This document shows, piece by piece, positions 47,048 to 55,099 of a stretch of DNA of 64,000 bases; within the stretch, counting starts at the first letter, position 1; every line of letters begins with the position of its first letter. A program made the translations under genes and the position numbers. The notes beneath the pieces are model-generated. The model was not told the origin of the DNA. It made no database searches and saw only the letters and a program-made list of their open reading frames with translations. Source of the stretch: Candidatus Fimadaptatus faecigallinarum (lineage in GTDB: Bacteria > Bacillota > Clostridia > Christensenellales > Aristaeellaceae); the NCBI GenBank assembly GCA_018714445.1, contig DVNK01000039.1:82250-146249 (forward strand), written 5' to 3'.

Positions 47048-47640
47048 CGACTTCGAATCACTTGGTTGAATGCGACGATGCATATGTCCCCGGTAACGGC
47101 GTTGATTCGCTTAGTTGCGCAAGGCGTCGATTACGCACCCGCCGGCGTTGATTCATTTGGTTTCATATGGCGTCGATTACGCACCCGCCGGCATTGATTC
47201 ACTTGGTTGCACGCTATGTTGCATATGCCCCCGCCGCTGGCGTTGATTCGCTCGGTTGCGCAAGGCGTCAATTACACACCCGCCGGCATTGATTCACTTG
47301 GTTGCATACGGCGTCGATTACGCCACCAGTGCCGGCTTCGCTTCACTTGGTTGCACGAGACGTTGCATAAGCCCCCGCCGCTGGCGTTGATTCGCTTGGT
47401 TGCGCAAAGCGTCGATTACACACACGCCTACGTCGATTCACTTGGTTGCACGCGACGTTGCATAAGCCCCCGCCGCTGGCGTTGATTCGCTTGGTTGCGC
47501 AAGGCGTCGATTACGCACCCGCCGGCATTGATTCATTGGGTTCCGGCTTCACTTGGTTGCATGCAACGTTGCAAATGTCCCCGTCACCGGCGTCGATTCA
47601 CTTGTCGCGTACGACACAACGCACGCCCCCGCCGCCGGAT
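47048..47640. repeat. about 47-bp tandem repeat array (about 12 copies, two alternating types)
   Basis: ATTCACTTGGTTGCACGCGA...CGTTGCATAAGCCCCCGCC-type units alternate with ATTCGCTTGGTTGCGCAAGGCGTCGATTACGC-type units. ATTC starts lie near 47055, 47105, 47151, 47196, 47245, 47292, 47343, 47389, 47436, 47484 and 47530. The alternating pair gives a higher-order period of about 94 bp. The array ends a few bases from the stop codon of yhaM (minus strand). Confidence 0.88.
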
Positions 47641-47647
47641 GAAAACT

Positions 47648-48613
47648 CTATTTCCCGCCTTCCGGCTCAGCCGGCGGCGCCTCGCGCCGGTAAAGCCGCC
47701 TGTCAAGCGACCACACCTTGTCGGTGAACTCGCCCGGCGCTATGCACGAAATGGTATGGCTCATCTCGTACATGCGCGCGTCCATGCGGTCCAGCAGCGC
47801 CAGCATCTCGGCCTCCGGGAACATGGGCGGCTTGGGCGAGCCGTACTCAGGTATGTCGTGGTGGCTCAGCAGCATGTGCTCGAGCATCTCGCGCAACTCG
47901 TCGGGCGCGCCGACCTTGCGCGCCACGCGGTCGACCTCTATCGCGCCCTGCACCAGGTGGCCCAGCAGCTGCCCCGCGCGCGTGTAGCCGCTGACCAGTC
48001 CCATGTTGTCGCTGTTCATCTCGTCGGTCTTGCACAGGTCGTGCAGTATCACGCCCGCCCGCAGCAGGTCGCCATCCAGGAACGGATATATCGGCAGCAG
48101 CGCCTCGGCGCACTTGAGCACCGTGAGCGTATGGTGCAGCAGTCCCGCCCGCTCGGCATGGTGTATGCGCTGCGCCGCCGGGTAGTACAGCAGCCGGTCA
48201 TTGACCTCGTCCAGCCGCTCCAGCACAATGTTCTTGAGCGCGTCGTTCTTTATCGCCAGCGCAACCTCGAGTATCGCGTCCAGCATGTCCTGCGGCGGAT
48301 ATGGCGCGCACGCTATGAGCCGCGACATATCCACGTTGTCGGAATCGTTCATCGGGCGCATCCTGTCCACGCGGAACTGTGCCCGGCCATTGTATTCCTG
48401 CATGAGTCCGCGTACCTTTATCACCGTGCCCGGCTCGGGCGGCAGCACCGTGCCGTCCCACATCTTGGCGTTGACCTCGCAGGATATGTCGGCCAGCGTC
48501 ATGTCCAGGTACTTCGACCCGCTCACCGCCTGCCGCTGCTGGGCCGCCTTGACCCGCAAAAATCCCTCGAACGCCGTCTGCTTCTTAACCGACGAAAGCA
48601 TTGCCTGTTCCAT
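47648..48613 (-). CDS. yhaM: 3'-5' exoribonuclease YhaM family protein
   Basis: A 321-residue protein with the YhaM/Cbf1 layout: an N-terminal OB-fold nucleic-acid-binding domain (about residues 10-90; SGSKYLDMTLADISCEVNAK and GTVIKVRG) and an HD-type phosphohydrolase domain (about 140-290). Metal-site histidines appear in ERAGLLHHTL, VILHDLCKTDE and LSHHDIPEYGSPK. Family members degrade short RNA and single-stranded DNA 3' ends. ATG 48613 is chosen for GAGGAG seven bases upstream. It is the last gene of a short-spaced run with a methyltransferase and RsuA, a sensible RNA-related grouping. Confidence 0.93.
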   Translation of the reverse strand: MEQAMLSSVKKQTAFEGFLRVKAAQQRQAVSGSKYLDMTLADISCEVNAKMWDGTVLPPEPGTVIKVRGLMQEYNGRAQFRVDRMRPMNDSDNVDMSRLIACAPYPPQDMLDAILEVALAIKNDALKNIVLERLDEVNDRLLYYPAAQRIHHAERAGLLHHTLTVLKCAEALLPIYPFLDGDLLRAGVILHDLCKTDEMNSDNMGLVSGYTRAGQLLGHLVQGAIEVDRVARKVGAPDELREMLEHMLLSHHDIPEYGSPKPPMFPEAEMLALLDRMDARMYEMSHTISCIAPGEFTDKVWSLDRRLYRREAPPAEPEGGK

Positions 48614-48634
48614 TGATATTCTCCTCACACGCGC

Positions 48635-49237
48635 TCAGGTCCCATCCGGCACCCGCGCCTCGATCACCTTGAACCCACCGCCGCGATCTATTATCCCGGC
48701 CGTTGCGTATGCGTCCCTGAGGTGTCTGAGCGCCGAATCCGCGCCCTGTTTGGTCTGTATTACTATGTATAACGCGCCGCCCGGCACGATATGCCCGCGC
48801 GCCTCGTCAAACCATCCGTATATCACCCGCTTGCCCGCGCGTATCGGCGGATTGGTGATTATGGCGTCGAACATCCGCCCCGCCAGCGCGCCAAACCCAT
48901 CCGACTCCAACGCCTCGCATTCCAGCGCGTTGAGCGCCGCATTGCCGCGCGTAAGCTCAACCGCGCGCGCGTTTATGTCGACCGCGGTCAACGCTATGCC
49001 CGGATTGCGCGCCTTGACAAACAGCCCCAGCGCACCCCAGCCGCACCCCAGATCCAACACCCGCCCGCGAAGCTCGGGCAGCGCGCGTATCAGCAGTTCC
49101 GTGCCCGCGTCCAGCTCGCCGCGCGAGAACACCCCCGCGTCGGTGTCAAACTCCAGCCGTTGCCCGTCCAGTTGCGCCGAAATGCGCCGCACGTCGTGGC
49201 GCGACGTCGGCTCGGGCGTGAAGTAGTGCTCGCCCAT
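48635..49237 (-). CDS. RsmC/YbxB-type class I methyltransferase
   Basis: A 200-residue SAM-dependent methyltransferase of the small RsmC-like family in Firmicutes (YbxB). Motif I is LDLGCGWGALG, motif II is in TAVDINARAVEL, and the catalytic motif IV is ITNPPIRAGK, with the NPP typical of N-methylation of bases. The N-terminal HYFTPEPTS resembles the family start HYYS.xPxs. The probable target is a guanine of 16S rRNA (inference). GGGGGAGG precedes the ATG at 49237. Spacing to RsuA (15 bases) and YhaM (21 bases) indicates one operon. Confidence 0.9.
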   Translation of the reverse strand: MGEHYFTPEPTSRHDVRRISAQLDGQRLEFDTDAGVFSRGELDAGTELLIRALPELRGRVLDLGCGWGALGLFVKARNPGIALTAVDINARAVELTRGNAALNALECEALESDGFGALAGRMFDAIITNPPIRAGKRVIYGWFDEARGHIVPGGALYIVIQTKQGADSALRHLRDAYATAGIIDRGGGFKVIEARVPDGT

Positions 49238-49252
49238 ATTATCCTCCCCCGC

Positions 49253-49972
49253 TCAGTCGGCCTCGTCCATGCCGGCGCAGCGATACAGCTCGCGCCGCTC
49301 ATCCGCGCTCAACTCGCGGCTCTCGCCCGGCGCCAGGCGCTCATCCAGCGCTATCGCGCCCATGCGCACGCGCTTGAGTTCCAGCACCGGCTTGCCCCGC
49401 GCCGCAAACATGCGCTTGACCTGATGATACTTGCCCTCGCCCAGCGTCACGCGCGCCAGGTCCGGCCGCACAATCGCCAGCTCGGCCGGCAGCGCCGTAA
49501 AGTCGCTCAGCTCCATGCCCTGTGCAAACGCGCGCACGTCGGACTCATCCAGCGCGCCATCCACGCGCGCTATATACACCTTGTCCACGTGGTGCCGGGG
49601 CGATATCAGCCGGTGCGCAAGCTGACCGTCGGTCGTGAGCAGCAGCAGTCCCGTCGTATCCTTGTCCAGCCGCCCCACCGGCGTGATGCCCCGCACGCGC
49701 AGTTGCTCGGGCAGCAGATCCAGCACCGTGGGCTGAGTGCGATCCTCGGTCGCCGTCAGTACGCCCGCGGGCTTGTTCAGCATCACGTGCATGTGCCGCC
49801 GGTACTCCAGCAGCCGCCCGTCCAGTTCGACGCGGGCGCTGTGTTCGTCCAGTTGCTGCGCGGCGTCGCGCACCGATGCGCCGTCCACGCGCACCCGTCC
49901 ACGCGCAAGCGCCGCCTTAACATCGCGCCGGCTGAGCCCGGTTATCGCGGATATATATCTGTCCAGTCTCAT
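49253..49972 (-). CDS. pseudouridine synthase, RsuA family
   Basis: A 239-residue RsuA/RluB/E/F-type pseudouridine synthase. An S4 RNA-binding domain occupies residues 1-55 (RLDRYISAITGLSRRDVKAA). The catalytic motif is GRLDKDTTGLL, with Asp103 as nucleophile. GKYHQVKRMFAARGKPV is the usual late motif. Family members isomerise a uridine in 16S or 23S rRNA; RsuA itself modifies 16S U516. The RBS is weak (GGTGGA close to ATG 49972). Same transcript as the methyltransferase and YhaM genes is likely. Confidence 0.94.
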   Translation of the reverse strand: MRLDRYISAITGLSRRDVKAALARGRVRVDGASVRDAAQQLDEHSARVELDGRLLEYRRHMHVMLNKPAGVLTATEDRTQPTVLDLLPEQLRVRGITPVGRLDKDTTGLLLLTTDGQLAHRLISPRHHVDKVYIARVDGALDESDVRAFAQGMELSDFTALPAELAIVRPDLARVTLGEGKYHQVKRMFAARGKPVLELKRVRMGAIALDERLAPGESRELSADERRELYRCAGMDEAD

Positions 49973-50078
49973 CTTTCCACCGTCCCTGCCAGGGTATCGG
50001 CGCGCCCGGCAACCACGCTCCCGGCGCGCACGATGGTTATATTCGCGCCCGGCGCGCGCATATCCTGCCGCGGCGGTG

Positions 50079-51053
50079 TTAACACTCGGCGGAATCGCCC
50101 GTGCGGCGCACCACGAAGTACGCCGCCATGGTCTGGCGTTCGCCGTCTATCGTCATGCCGCCCAGCGCGATCTCATCGCCCGGATGCAGCTCCTCAGGCG
50201 CACCCTCGCGCAGCGGGCGATTGTTGAGGCAGGTGGGATTGCGCCCGCCGCCATGCACTATGTACACCCGGCCATTTTCCAGCGTCAGATACGCCTGCCG
50301 CCGCGACACATATGGCTTGTCGGCCAGGTACTCGGCCAGCACGGCGCCCCGCCCCAGCACGCAGCTCTCGCTCACGTCCAGCGCGCACAGCCCGTCCAGG
50401 CTGCACAGCCTGAGCAGCGCCCCGCCAAACGCCTCCGCCGCGCTTTCGTTCACCGCGTCCGCCGCGACGGCATCGGCCGCTTCAGGCGCGTCGCCTGAGT
50501 ACGCCGTGGGCATCACGTCCGCTATGTCCTGCCCACAGCGGTAGCAGAACCGCGCCGACTCCGGATTGGACGCGCCGCACACGCACATGCGCACCGCCTG
50601 CCCCGTCCGCGGCACAAACGCCGGCGCGGGTGAAGCCGGCGCCGCTGACGCTTCAGCCTCGACCATCTGCGGCGACGCGGCAGCTTCCGCCTGCGCAATC
50701 GACATTGCTTGGCGCATTTCAGAGCTGACCGGCGTGGCGGATGCACTGTTGCGGCCGGCTGATGCCTTCGGCGCGGGGGATGCGCTACCGCAATCAGCTG
50801 AAACCCCTGGCGTAATTGATGCGCGCTCTTCCGATGCGGCATTGTCCGCAGCGACGGACGCCCGCGCGCCTGCATCGGGCTTATCCGGTACAACGCACGC
50901 TTGTTGACGCGCGGTTAAGCCTCGCCGTGCGGCGGACCGGCTTGCCACGCCGGCCACCTCCGGCTTATTGGGCGGCCGTTTCGACGCAGAGTTCTGTTTC
51001 GACGCTGTGGACGCCTGTTCCGGCGCAAGCGGGGCGCGGGTGTCAGTATCCAT
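50079..51053 (-). CDS. FHA-domain protein with zinc ribbon
   Basis: A 324-residue protein. Residues 1-150 are low-complexity (Ala, Ser, Pro, Glu). A zinc ribbon follows (CVCGASNPESARFCYRCG, about 157-174). The C-terminal forkhead-associated domain spans about residues 215-315: VLGRGAVLAEY, then VSRRQAYLTLENGRVYI, then NPTCLNNRPLREG and LHPGDEIALGG, all expected FHA landmarks. In the common pattern GR...SRxH...N the histidine is Gln here, though Gly-Arg, Ser-Arg and the Asn remain. FHA domains bind phosphothreonine; the kinase at 15239-16939 is a candidate partner. RBS AGGAGG precedes the ATG. It lies 106 bases before RsuA. Confidence 0.9.
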   Translation of the reverse strand: MDTDTRAPLAPEQASTASKQNSASKRPPNKPEVAGVASRSAARRGLTARQQACVVPDKPDAGARASVAADNAASEERASITPGVSADCGSASPAPKASAGRNSASATPVSSEMRQAMSIAQAEAAASPQMVEAEASAAPASPAPAFVPRTGQAVRMCVCGASNPESARFCYRCGQDIADVMPTAYSGDAPEAADAVAADAVNESAAEAFGGALLRLCSLDGLCALDVSESCVLGRGAVLAEYLADKPYVSRRQAYLTLENGRVYIVHGGGRNPTCLNNRPLREGAPEELHPGDEIALGGMTIDGERQTMAAYFVVRRTGDSAEC

Positions 51054-51204
51054 ATATTTCCTCCTCGGTCGGCCGGCGCAACCGCGCGCGACCTTTGCAT
51101 GACCTTTAGACGTTTTACAGCCGATTGTGTTCCATTTTGGGCAATTGTTGGGCTAATAAGCCGCGCATTATCCGGTCTTAACCGCGCATGGACATCGCGC
51201 CGGC

Positions 51205-51435
51205 CACGCCGTCAATGCGCGGGCGTACTTGCAGACGACACCTGTTTTACATACCGATGGTTCTGCACCGGGAAGCTGTCAATGCGCGGGCACACTTGCA
51301 GACGGCATCTGTTTTACATACCACTGGCTATGCACCAAGAAGCCGCAAATGCGCGGGCACACTTGCAGACGGCATCTGTTTTACATACCACTGGCTATGC
51401 ACCGAGAAGCCGCCAATGCGCAGGCGCACTTGCAG
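51205..51435. repeat. 67-68-bp tandem repeat array (4 copies)
   Basis: AATGCGCGGGC...CTTGCAGACGGCATCTGTTTTACATACC units, with AATGCG at 51213, 51281, 51348 and 51415. It lies between the FHA gene start and the terminator at 51703-51745. The rest of the gap, 51440-51700, shows no gene. Confidence 0.88.
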
Positions 51436-51702
51436 AAGGCGCCTCAACCGCAGCGATGCCACATGCCTTTTCAGCAGCGCGATCATCTCGCGCGCCATGC
51501 ACAGCGAAACGTCCGGCATGCAGTGCCGGAACTGGCATGCCGCTTTCACCGACGACTCGAGCGCACGGCAAATGCGCATATGCCATGAGCCGTCGAATGC
51601 CAAACCGGCCGCAACTTGCACCAGCCGGCATGAGCGCACAGCTGCAACGCAAGCATAATGCGCACAAAGTCCGGCCGGCCCGCGTCCGCCGCTTGCGCCT
51701 CC

Positions 51703-51745
51703 AAAAAGAGAGGAGGCTGCCCGCTGTTGCCAGCGAGCAGCCCCC
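51703..51745 (-). terminator. rho-independent terminator of the SH3b protein gene
   Basis: Minus strand 15-bp stem with two mismatches (51731-51745 with 51712-51726, 4-base loop), then TCTCTTTTTGG (T-tract at 51703-51707). It starts 28 bases after the stop. Confidence 0.85.
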
Positions 51746-51772
51746 GCGCTGTCTGTCATGCGCGCCTGCGCG

Positions 51773-54226
51773 TCAGTTGCCAGCCTCATACGCCTTCTTG
51801 ACCGCGGCCTGATGCGCGCTGTCCAGCCGGTTGCCGGTATGCGTGCGGCTGTTCAGGAAGTGTATGCAATGATGGCCTGAGAAGTTGTTATCAGTTATCG
51901 ACTGCGTGCCGTGCGGCATGCCGTTCATCGACGCCGCATAGGTCTTGCCGCCTACCGTGACCCAGATCGCACGCCGGTTCCACGACCAGCTGCCGCCGTA
52001 TGCCTGCTTCATCTTGGCGGTATCGGCTGCCGTCAGCGGTTCCACGTCCGCATGGTTGGTGCCGCCGCGCCGCTTGACCTTCCAGCTGATGTCGGTATCC
52101 ACATCGGTAACCGTGGCTATCGTGCCACGCGAGAACACGCTCTGTATATTGCTGGTCCACCAGTCGGCCATTATAACGCCCGAGGAGCTCTGGCTCGACG
52201 AACCGCTGGACGAATCGCTCGAACCCGAGGTGCTGACCGTAGTCTTGCCATCGTAGTTTTCAGCGCTCGAGCTGAACAGCTTGGACACCGTTGCGCTGCC
52301 CGCCTTGCCATCCACCGTCAGGCCCGCCTGCTTCTGGAACAGCATGACTGCCTCGCGCGTCTTGGCGCCGAAGTCGCCGTCCGCACTGCCGGACATATAC
52401 TCAAGCGATATCAGCCGCTCCTGCAGCAGCTTGACCTCCGCGCCGCTGGAGCCCATCGACAGCGTCGACTTTATCGAATCGAGTTCTTCCTCTATCTCGT
52501 CAGCCTCGGTCTTCTTGGAGGGCGCGTCGGATGCGAACAGCGCCTTCTGGGTGTTGCTGCCGGCGATGCCGTCGGCTGTCAGACCGGCCTGCTTCTGGAA
52601 CGTCTTTACCGCGTCGGTCGTAGCGCTGCCGTAATCGCCGTCCGCGCTGCCGGTGAGGTACCCCAGCTCAATCAGACGCTGTTGGAGCTGCTTGACCGCC
52701 TCGCCGTTGGAGCCCTGCTTGAGCGTGGTGTAATCGCCGGCTTCCGGCGCCGTCGTGGTGGTCGGCGCGGTGGTTGCCGTCGCGCCGGCATCAGCCTTGG
52801 GCGCATTGGACGCATTCAGCGCGCTCAGCGTGCCCGAGCCCACTATGCCGTCCGCCGTCAGGCCCGCCTTGCGCTGGAACGCCTTGACGGCCTCCTCGGT
52901 GCCCGCGCCGAACTTGCCGTCCGCGCTGCCCGTAAGGTAGCCCAGCTCGATCAGGCGCTGCTGTATTTGCTTTACGTCGTCGCCGCTCTGACCCTCTTTG
53001 ATCGCGCTGCTGGTGGCGACGAACACGTCCAGGAAGTCCTTCTTTACGAAGCCCTCGCCCTGCGAGGTGGATATGCGATACCAGTCGCCGGACTTGCCGG
53101 TTATGTCGACCTTGGCGCCGTTGTCGAGCTGATAGAGCCTGTCGGCGTCGGTCGAGGGGTTCTCGCGCACGTTGACGCCGCTGCCGGTTATCGTGGCCGA
53201 CCCGCTGGCCGATTCGACCGCTGTGCTCGAGCTCGACGACGAGCCCGACGAGGATTCGGTGTAGTCTATGTATTCATCCAGCACAAAGCCGGTGCCCTGC
53301 GACGTCTTTATGCGGTACCAGTCGCCCTGCTTGCCGGTCACGGTGACCGAATCGCCCTTGGACAGCTTGTACAGCGCCGTCGAGGATGTGCTGGCGCTCT
53401 TGCGCACGTTGATGCCATTGCCGGTCGCGGTACCGGTGCCGCTTATCTCCTTGAGCGACGCGGACGTGCTGTCGGAGCCGCTGGAGCTGGTCGACGTGAG
53501 CGACACGTACTTGGCCAGCACATAGCCCGTGCCCGACGAGGTGTGCACGCGATACCAGTCGCCCTTGAGGCCGGTCACGTCGACCTTGGCGCCCTCGCTG
53601 AGCGAGTAGAGCTTGTCGGTAGAGGTGCCCGCGCCCTCGCGCACGTTGACCTCGCTGGCGTTTATGACGCCCTGACGGTCCATCTCAGTCAGCTTCTCGG
53701 AGCTGCCCTGCGACGAGCTCAGGCCGCTCACGCTCACGTAGTCGGCGCTGACATATCCGGTTACGCCCGAATACTTTACCTTGACCCAGCCGTCCGACAT
53801 CGATATGGCCTCCAGCACGGTGCCCTTGCTCGCGCGCTCGAGTATTGTCGCGCTGGTCGAGGCGCTCTTGCGGATATTTACCGAGCTGCCGGTGACCTTG
53901 GCCGTCGCCCCGGACGACGCGCTGGACGTGGCGACATCGCCCTCGACCAGCATGTCCTTTCTGATATAGCCGGTATGGCCGTCGTACTTGACCTTGTACC
54001 AGTCGCCGCTGCTGTCCACGACCTCCACGTTTTCACCACGGCTGGCGCGCGTGAGCACATCGCTGTCGGTCGAGGCCTCGGCCCGCACGTTTACCGACGA
54101 CACGTTTACCGTATATGTATCCCCCGCGGCCTGCGTCACCGTGGGCGCCATGCCCAGTGACATGACCGCCGCCAGGGTCAATGCCGTTACGCTCCTCATC
54201 CGCCTGCCGCTCTTTGAAAATATCAT
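51773..54226 (-). CDS. secreted SH3b / peptidoglycan-binding repeat protein with unknown C-terminal domain
   Basis: An 817-residue exported cell-wall protein. A signal peptide (about residues 1-33, ending VTQA) is followed by five bacterial SH3 domains, each with a VNVR or VNIRK start and a GDWYKVKY-type core, separated by Ser/Gly linkers. Three PG_binding_1 domains then follow (about 405-470, 500-565 and 590-655), with IQQRLIELGYLTGSADG and FQKQAGLTADGIAG blocks. A Ser-rich linker leads to a C-terminal domain of about 130 residues containing RRGGTNHADVEPLT, WSWNRRAIWV, ASMNGMPHGTQ and SGHHCIHFLNSRTH. I do not know this last domain; its conserved-looking His, Asp and Cys hint at an enzyme. 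ATG 54226 follows GGGAGG. Confidence 0.9.
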   Translation of the reverse strand: MIFSKSGRRMRSVTALTLAAVMSLGMAPTVTQAAGDTYTVNVSSVNVRAEASTDSDVLTRASRGENVEVVDSSGDWYKVKYDGHTGYIRKDMLVEGDVATSSASSGATAKVTGSSVNIRKSASTSATILERASKGTVLEAISMSDGWVKVKYSGVTGYVSADYVSVSGLSSSQGSSEKLTEMDRQGVINASEVNVREGAGTSTDKLYSLSEGAKVDVTGLKGDWYRVHTSSGTGYVLAKYVSLTSTSSSGSDSTSASLKEISGTGTATGNGINVRKSASTSSTALYKLSKGDSVTVTGKQGDWYRIKTSQGTGFVLDEYIDYTESSSGSSSSSSTAVESASGSATITGSGVNVRENPSTDADRLYQLDNGAKVDITGKSGDWYRISTSQGEGFVKKDFLDVFVATSSAIKEGQSGDDVKQIQQRLIELGYLTGSADGKFGAGTEEAVKAFQRKAGLTADGIVGSGTLSALNASNAPKADAGATATTAPTTTTAPEAGDYTTLKQGSNGEAVKQLQQRLIELGYLTGSADGDYGSATTDAVKTFQKQAGLTADGIAGSNTQKALFASDAPSKKTEADEIEEELDSIKSTLSMGSSGAEVKLLQERLISLEYMSGSADGDFGAKTREAVMLFQKQAGLTVDGKAGSATVSKLFSSSAENYDGKTTVSTSGSSDSSSGSSSQSSSGVIMADWWTSNIQSVFSRGTIATVTDVDTDISWKVKRRGGTNHADVEPLTAADTAKMKQAYGGSWSWNRRAIWVTVGGKTYAASMNGMPHGTQSITDNNFSGHHCIHFLNSRTHTGNRLDSAHQAAVKKAYEAGN

Positions 54227-54298
54227 CTTGCGTTTATCCTCCCAAGTGCGTAGTGGTCCAGCGCATCAGCTTCTGCGCAGTTCTTTCGTACGCGTTCC

Positions 54299-54327
54299 AT
54301 TGTATTACGAAAGTATGACAAATTCAA
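54299..54327 (-). promoter_or_regulatory. promoter of the SH3b protein gene
   Basis: Minus strand TTGAAT (54322-54327), 17 bases, TACAAT (54299-54304), about 70 bases before the start. From 54330 to about 54620 no gene is seen. Confidence 0.65.
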
Positions 54328-54621
54328 GGGCCTGCGCAATATTTGTGCGGCGCTTTCGCAATCTTTAACGCCGTGATAACGCATTTAGGGGCATTTTGAG
54401 CCGTTACGCCGGAACTTTGCAGCACGGCAACGCGACAGCCGCAGGCATATGCAAACATATATTCGTTTCAGCAGTCCGTAAACGCACTGCTGTGGCAGCG
54501 CATATCCAGCAAAGTGCGCGACTCAGCGCGAGTGGCGGGCCGCAGCAAATCGCATTTGAACATCTATGTCGCGTCCGGCCTTGCCTTAAAAGCCACAGAT
54601 CGCAACGACGTACAAGATCAC

Positions 54622-54965
54622 AGCGAAATACAGGCCGCGCAGCTCCGGCTGCCCGATTGACCAAATAGCCGCGCAGGCCCGCCCGCCACGCAGCTCCGCC
54701 CGCCCGACTGACCCGGTATCCATGCAGGCCAGCCCGCCGCACAACTCCGGCCGCCTGACTGACCCGATAGCCACGCAGGCCCGCCCGCCGCGCAGCTCCG
54801 GCCGCCCGACTGACCCAATAGCCACGCAGGACTGCCCGCCGCACAACTCCGGCCGCCCGACTGACCCGATAGCCACGCAGGCCCGCCCGCCACGCAGCTC
54901 CGCCCGCCCGACTGACCCGGTATCCATGCAGGCCTGCCCGCCGCGCAGGCCGCCCGCCCGCTCCC
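54622..54965. repeat. 51-bp tandem repeat array (6-7 copies)
   Basis: GCAGGCC-type starts at 54673, 54724, 54775, 54826, 54877 and 54928, exactly 51 bases apart. Each unit contains CGCAGCTCCGGCCGCCCGAC and TGACCCGATAGCCAC. Because 51 is a multiple of three, all frames stay open and produce spurious long frames on both strands. It lies between the SH3b gene promoter and the stop of the deacetylase gene. Confidence 0.92.
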
Positions 54966-55099
54966 GCTCGCAATCCGGATAAAGCATCGGCTCCATCCCC
55001 GCCGATATCCTTATATAATCGCCAAACATAAAGCGGCACGGCGAACAGCTCGCCATGCCGCAAAATTGCGTTTTACGCTTTAATCATTCGCACCGCCGC

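Noticed and set aside
14536..54965. Integron or mobile-element origin of the arrays
   Set aside because: No integrase, transposase, shared unit sequence or target duplication is visible; each array is private.
54404..55063. Open frames of up to 219 codons in the 51-bp array
   Set aside because: Same effect of a unit divisible by three; no start signal or domain.
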